NCBI GenBank assembly: GCA_039925865.1 | Contig: JBDSYA010000324.1 | Coordinates: forward strand, 1 to 25,755 | Reading direction: 5' to 3' | Source of the DNA: JBDSYA01 sp039925865 | GTDB taxonomy: Bacteria > Bacteroidota > Ignavibacteria > Tepidaquicellales > Tepidaquicellaceae | Length of the DNA: 25,755 nucleotides | Part shown: in pieces, positions 25,735 to 25,755 of the stretch | Numbering within the stretch: the first letter of the stretch is position 1 | How the letters are laid out: the number at the start of each line of letters is the position of its first letter | Position numbers and translations under genes: made by a program | Notes under the pieces: model-generated | The model's database searches: none | Seen by the model: the letters and a program-made list of their open reading frames with translations, nothing else | Told to the model about the DNA's origin: nothing

Positions 25735-25755
25735 AAAATAAACCTTCATCTGCTT

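Overview
This is an AT-rich window with few Shine-Dalgarno sequences, very probably from the Bacteroidota/Ignavibacteriota side of the tree. The main reason is its secreted proteins. Three end in a type IX secretion (T9SS) type A tail with the NYPNPFNP-type start common in Ignavibacteria-like genomes. The upstream region of tRNA-Asn fits the TTG / TAnnTTTG promoter pattern of this group. The lineage call is inference from protein style; no marker gene is present.

Layout. 1-1312 (-) is the 5' part of a secreted seven-repeat BNR-like protein with a T9SS tail, cut by the window edge. 1335-1857 (-) holds a small fibronectin-III ORF and an eroded copy of its end. 2029-5339 (+) carries two paralogous proteins of unknown function with a decayed third copy between them. 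5510-8290 (-) is an FG-GAP beta-propeller protein with its own terminator. 8803-9828 (+) is a CHRD-domain T9SS protein with a terminator. 10153-11817 (+) is glutamine-hydrolysing asparagine synthetase (asnB). 11846-13942 (-) is a large secreted beta-sandwich protein.

14204-18734 (-) is a tight three-gene operon: glycosyltransferase, a GH1-like/RmlD-like fusion, and UDP-galactopyranose mutase (glf). A small acidic ORF with a clear Shine-Dalgarno lies upstream. The operon points to a galactofuranose-containing surface glycan. 19381-21969 (+) is a BNR/Asp-box T9SS protein followed by a MliC-like lipoprotein (22004-22864). tRNA-Asn (23051-23122), an SBBP-repeat secreted protein (23464-25359) and tRNA-His (25658-25734) close the window.

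The most interesting pattern is that the secreted proteins fall into two C-terminal classes. Three have the T9SS type A tail. Three others (5510-8290, 11846-13942, 23464-25359) share a different module of about 178 residues: a beta-rich HRN-motif part followed by paired dockerin-like calcium loops, ending in proline at the C-terminus. Their N-terminal parts are unrelated (FG-GAP, beta-sandwich, SBBP), so the module behaves like an interchangeable tail and is a candidate alternative sorting or anchoring signal. No CRISPR array, transposase, integrase or phage gene was seen.
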